Origin: Methylomonas koyamae
GTDB taxonomy: Bacteria > Pseudomonadota > Gammaproteobacteria > Methylococcales > Methylomonadaceae
Assembly: GCF_001644025.1 (NCBI RefSeq)
Contig: NZ_LUUK01000177.1
Location: forward strand, 1 to 64,000
Reading direction: 5' to 3'
Length of the DNA stretch: 64,000 bases
Program-made: the position numbers and the translations under genes
Shown here: in pieces, positions 62,058-64,000 of the stretch
Layout: every line of letters starts with the position of its first letter
How positions within the stretch are numbered: the stretch's first letter is position 1
Notes under the pieces: generated by a model
Seen by the model: the letters and a program-made list of their open reading frames with translations, nothing else
What the model was told of the DNA's origin: nothing
Database searches by the model: none

Positions 62058-63446
62058 ATGGATTATTTTCCTCTTTTCTTAAAAGTTAAAGACCAAACGT
62101 GTTTGGTGGTAGGCGCTGGCGAAATTGCGGCGCGAAAAATTGAATTACTGCTCCGGGCTGGAGCCAACATCGTCGTTGTTGCTATGGAAATTGGTAGCGC
62201 GGTAGCCGCTATGCAACAGTCAAATCAAATCGTTATCCGTCAAAAAGCATTTACGCATGAGGATATCGACGGCATGGGACTCGTGGTTTCCGCTACCAAT
62301 TGCCGCTCCACGAATGTAGAGATCTCCAAGTTGGCGAATCAGCGGAAAATCCCCGTTAATGTGGTTGATGATCCGGCGTTATGTTCCTTTATATTCCCGG
62401 CCATTATTGATCGTTCGCCCCTACTTGTCGCCATATCCTCAAGTGGTGTATCGCCCGTATTAACGCGACTTTTACGGGCTAGGGTGGAAAGTGCCATTCC
62501 GGCATCGTTTGGCCTGTTGGTGCAATTGGCTGAAAAATTCAAATTATTGGTCAAACAACGCATTCCACAACCGAGTCAGCGTAGAGTTTTCTGGGAAAAG
62601 ATTTTACAAGGGCCTGTGGCTGAATTAGTTTTTGTAGGCAAGCAGAGCGAAGCGGAAGAACTGCTGCGGTCGCAGCTGCAGCAGCCTGACCCTACAGTAA
62701 ATGAGGGTGAAGTGTATTTAATAGGTGCCGGTCCTGGCGACCCCGATTTATTAACGTTTAAAGCCTTGCGTCTGCTGCAGCAGGCAGACGTTATTGTTTA
62801 TGACAGGCTGGTTTCTATAGAAGTGCTCGATATGGCCCGACGAGACGCCGAGAAAATCTATGTCGGCAAACAGAGGGATAACCATAGCCTACCGCAGGAG
62901 TCGATTAATCAACTGTTAATTGATTTAGCCCTGGCCGGCAAACGGGTAGCCCGATTAAAGGGGGGCGATCCTTTTATCTTTGGTCGTGGGGGTGAAGAAA
63001 TCGAGTCCTTTATACAACTAGGGATCAGCTTTCAGGTTGTGCCTGGCATTACTGCAGCGGCAGGCTGTGCCAGCTATGCGGGCATTCCGCTGACCCATCG
63101 CGATCATGCTCAATCCTGCACATTTGTCACCGGCCACTTAAAAGACGGCAGTATCAATCTCGACTGGCAGCAATTATCTCGTCCCAATCAAACCATTGTG
63201 ATTTATATGGGACTGGCTGAATTGGCAACCATCTGCCGATCGCTGATCGAGTACGGTTGTCCGGCCAATCACCCCATTGCCGTCATTCAGGAAGGCACGA
63301 CCCGAAACCAGCGGGTTTTAACCGGAACAATAGCGGATATGCCCAGTCGTGTGGAACAGGCCGAGATGACGCCGCCGACGCTGATTATTATCGGTTCGGT
63401 AGTTACACTTCATCAACAATTGGACTGGTTTCAGCGTTCGGACTAA
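62058..63446 (+). CDS. cysG: Siroheme synthase, trifunctional CysG
   Basis: 462 residues from the ATG at 62058. The N-terminal part is the precorrin-2 dehydrogenase/ferrochelatase with NAD loop LVVGAGEIAARKIELLL. The C-terminal part is uroporphyrinogen III methyltransferase: VYLIGAGPGDPDLLTFKALR, RLKGGDPFIFGRGGEEI and FQVVPGITAAAGCASYAGIP. It supplies precorrin-2 and sirohydrochlorin for B12. AT-richer than the preceding genes, so it may have a different history. Last gene of the operon. Confidence 0.95.
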   Translation: MDYFPLFLKVKDQTCLVVGAGEIAARKIELLLRAGANIVVVAMEIGSAVAAMQQSNQIVIRQKAFTHEDIDGMGLVVSATNCRSTNVEISKLANQRKIPVNVVDDPALCSFIFPAIIDRSPLLVAISSSGVSPVLTRLLRARVESAIPASFGLLVQLAEKFKLLVKQRIPQPSQRRVFWEKILQGPVAELVFVGKQSEAEELLRSQLQQPDPTVNEGEVYLIGAGPGDPDLLTFKALRLLQQADVIVYDRLVSIEVLDMARRDAEKIYVGKQRDNHSLPQESINQLLIDLALAGKRVARLKGGDPFIFGRGGEEIESFIQLGISFQVVPGITAAAGCASYAGIPLTHRDHAQSCTFVTGHLKDGSINLDWQQLSRPNQTIVIYMGLAELATICRSLIEYGCPANHPIAVIQEGTTRNQRVLTGTIADMPSRVEQAEMTPPTLIIIGSVVTLHQQLDWFQRSD

Positions 63447-63479
63447 TTCACAAGTGGAGGTTAGCATTACCCGAAACTG

Positions 63480-64000
63480 AGGCTTTTTGGTAAACAGTCT
63501 CATTAGGATTAGTTCTGTGGCACAATAAAAAATTATTAAAACGAGCCAATCAACAGACGATAGCGGGTTTATGTTCAAGAACTGACGAAAATCAACCTCG
63601 GAGGCGGTGGAGCGGATTTGCATCCAGGTTCCCAGGGCGGTTCGCGATTGTTGCCAGAGATTGGAAATCCCCCACGAGCGTTTCAGATTGTGGAACAAGG
63701 GTTCTATCCACCAGCGACGGGCGTAAAACTCGACCATCGCTTCGATCTGACAGTTCGGTTTCAGTCACCAACAACAGGCGCGGCTTTGCCCAGGATTGTT
63801 TTTTGTCGTCGTAAAACTCGCACCAGCCGGCCCGCACCTGTGCTCCTTTCAGGAAGCGGGCCAAGGCTAGCGCCGAACGTATTCGCAGTTTTTGCCGTTT
63901 GCCATAGATGGTCAGCGACAACTCAATCGCCGGCAAGGTGGTGATCGCCTCCGCCGTCAGGCGTTGGCCATACTTCCGCGGTCGGCCACGACCAGACCTG
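63480..64000 (-). pseudogene. Frameshifted transposase at the window edge (IS4-like)
   Basis: Two minus-strand frames match one transposase. The first part runs in from the window edge (GRPRKYGQRLTAEAITTLPA ... WCEFYDDKKQSWAKPRLLLV) and the second carries FYARRWWIEPLFHNLKRSWG, the motif around the catalytic Glu of IS4-type enzymes. The frame changes near 63737, at TETELSD and IEAMVEF, so a base is gained or lost. The second frame continues past the likely IS end into cysG, so the boundary is not fixed. The product is probably inactive. Confidence 0.75.

Overview
The window looks like chromosome from a gammaproteobacterial (type I) methanotroph of the Methylomonas/Methylobacter kind. The grounds are two tandem MtdB-type methylene-tetrahydromethanopterin dehydrogenases, a complete NAD-dependent molybdenum formate dehydrogenase operon, a SoxYZ-like carrier with a zinc metallohydrolase of the quinoprotein-associated 'relay' type, four PEP-CTERM/VPLPA-CTERM secreted proteins and an HvfA-like cysteine peptide. 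The assignment is inferred from gene content; no rRNA gene is present.

Region by region. 1-780: a perfect 26-bp palindrome at the window edge and six and a half 42-bp tandem repeats, with no convincing gene. 784-5950: a YkgJ-type cysteine-cluster protein, a PEP-CTERM protein, a secreted tail-collar protein, a DUF1508 (YegP) protein and hypotheticals. 6039-12482: the fdsGBA-fdhD-fdsD operon (minus strand), diverging from a Fur-box-controlled bacterioferritin-associated ferredoxin. 12556-21932: housekeeping genes (parvulin lipoprotein, BolA, YciI, YciB, DUF1244, SPOR protein, 5'-nucleotidase, lnt). 22051-26927: a PhoA-family alkaline phosphatase, a lipoprotein, a PhoX/DUF839-like CTERM protein and another CTERM protein. 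27002-39274: ParA, leuS-lptE-holA, rubredoxin, proS, a GacA/UvrY-type regulator, mtdB x2 and suhB. 39367-43674: trmJ-cysE-methyltransferase-iscR-iscS-iscA, with an IscR-box-like promoter and no iscU. 43878-47828: HvfA-like peptide, def, the zinc-hydrolase/SoxYZ pair, DUF2845 and csrA.

47839-50561 is the most unusual part. Three tRNA genes (Ser, Arg, Asn) are followed by a compact five-gene minus-strand operon. It encodes two FlhD-like and two FlhC-like proteins, one FlhD-like domain being fused behind a STAS-like DUF4325 domain, and ends in an AlpA-type regulator. This resembles the FlhDC-type master activators of integrative elements (SetCD of SXT/R391), but the arrangement is doubled and carries a fused domain.

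51376-63446 is a cobalamin-biosynthesis operon behind a cobalamin riboswitch: cbtB, cbtA, cobB, cobM, cbiX, cobH, cbiD, cbiET, cobI, cbiG (split in two), cobJ with a HemS/ChuX-like C-terminal extension, a 2Fe-2S ferredoxin and cysG. Cobalt uptake, precorrin-2 supply, cobalt insertion and most ring methylations are encoded together; precorrin-6A reductase (CobK/CbiJ) is not seen. The window ends inside a frameshifted transposase gene.
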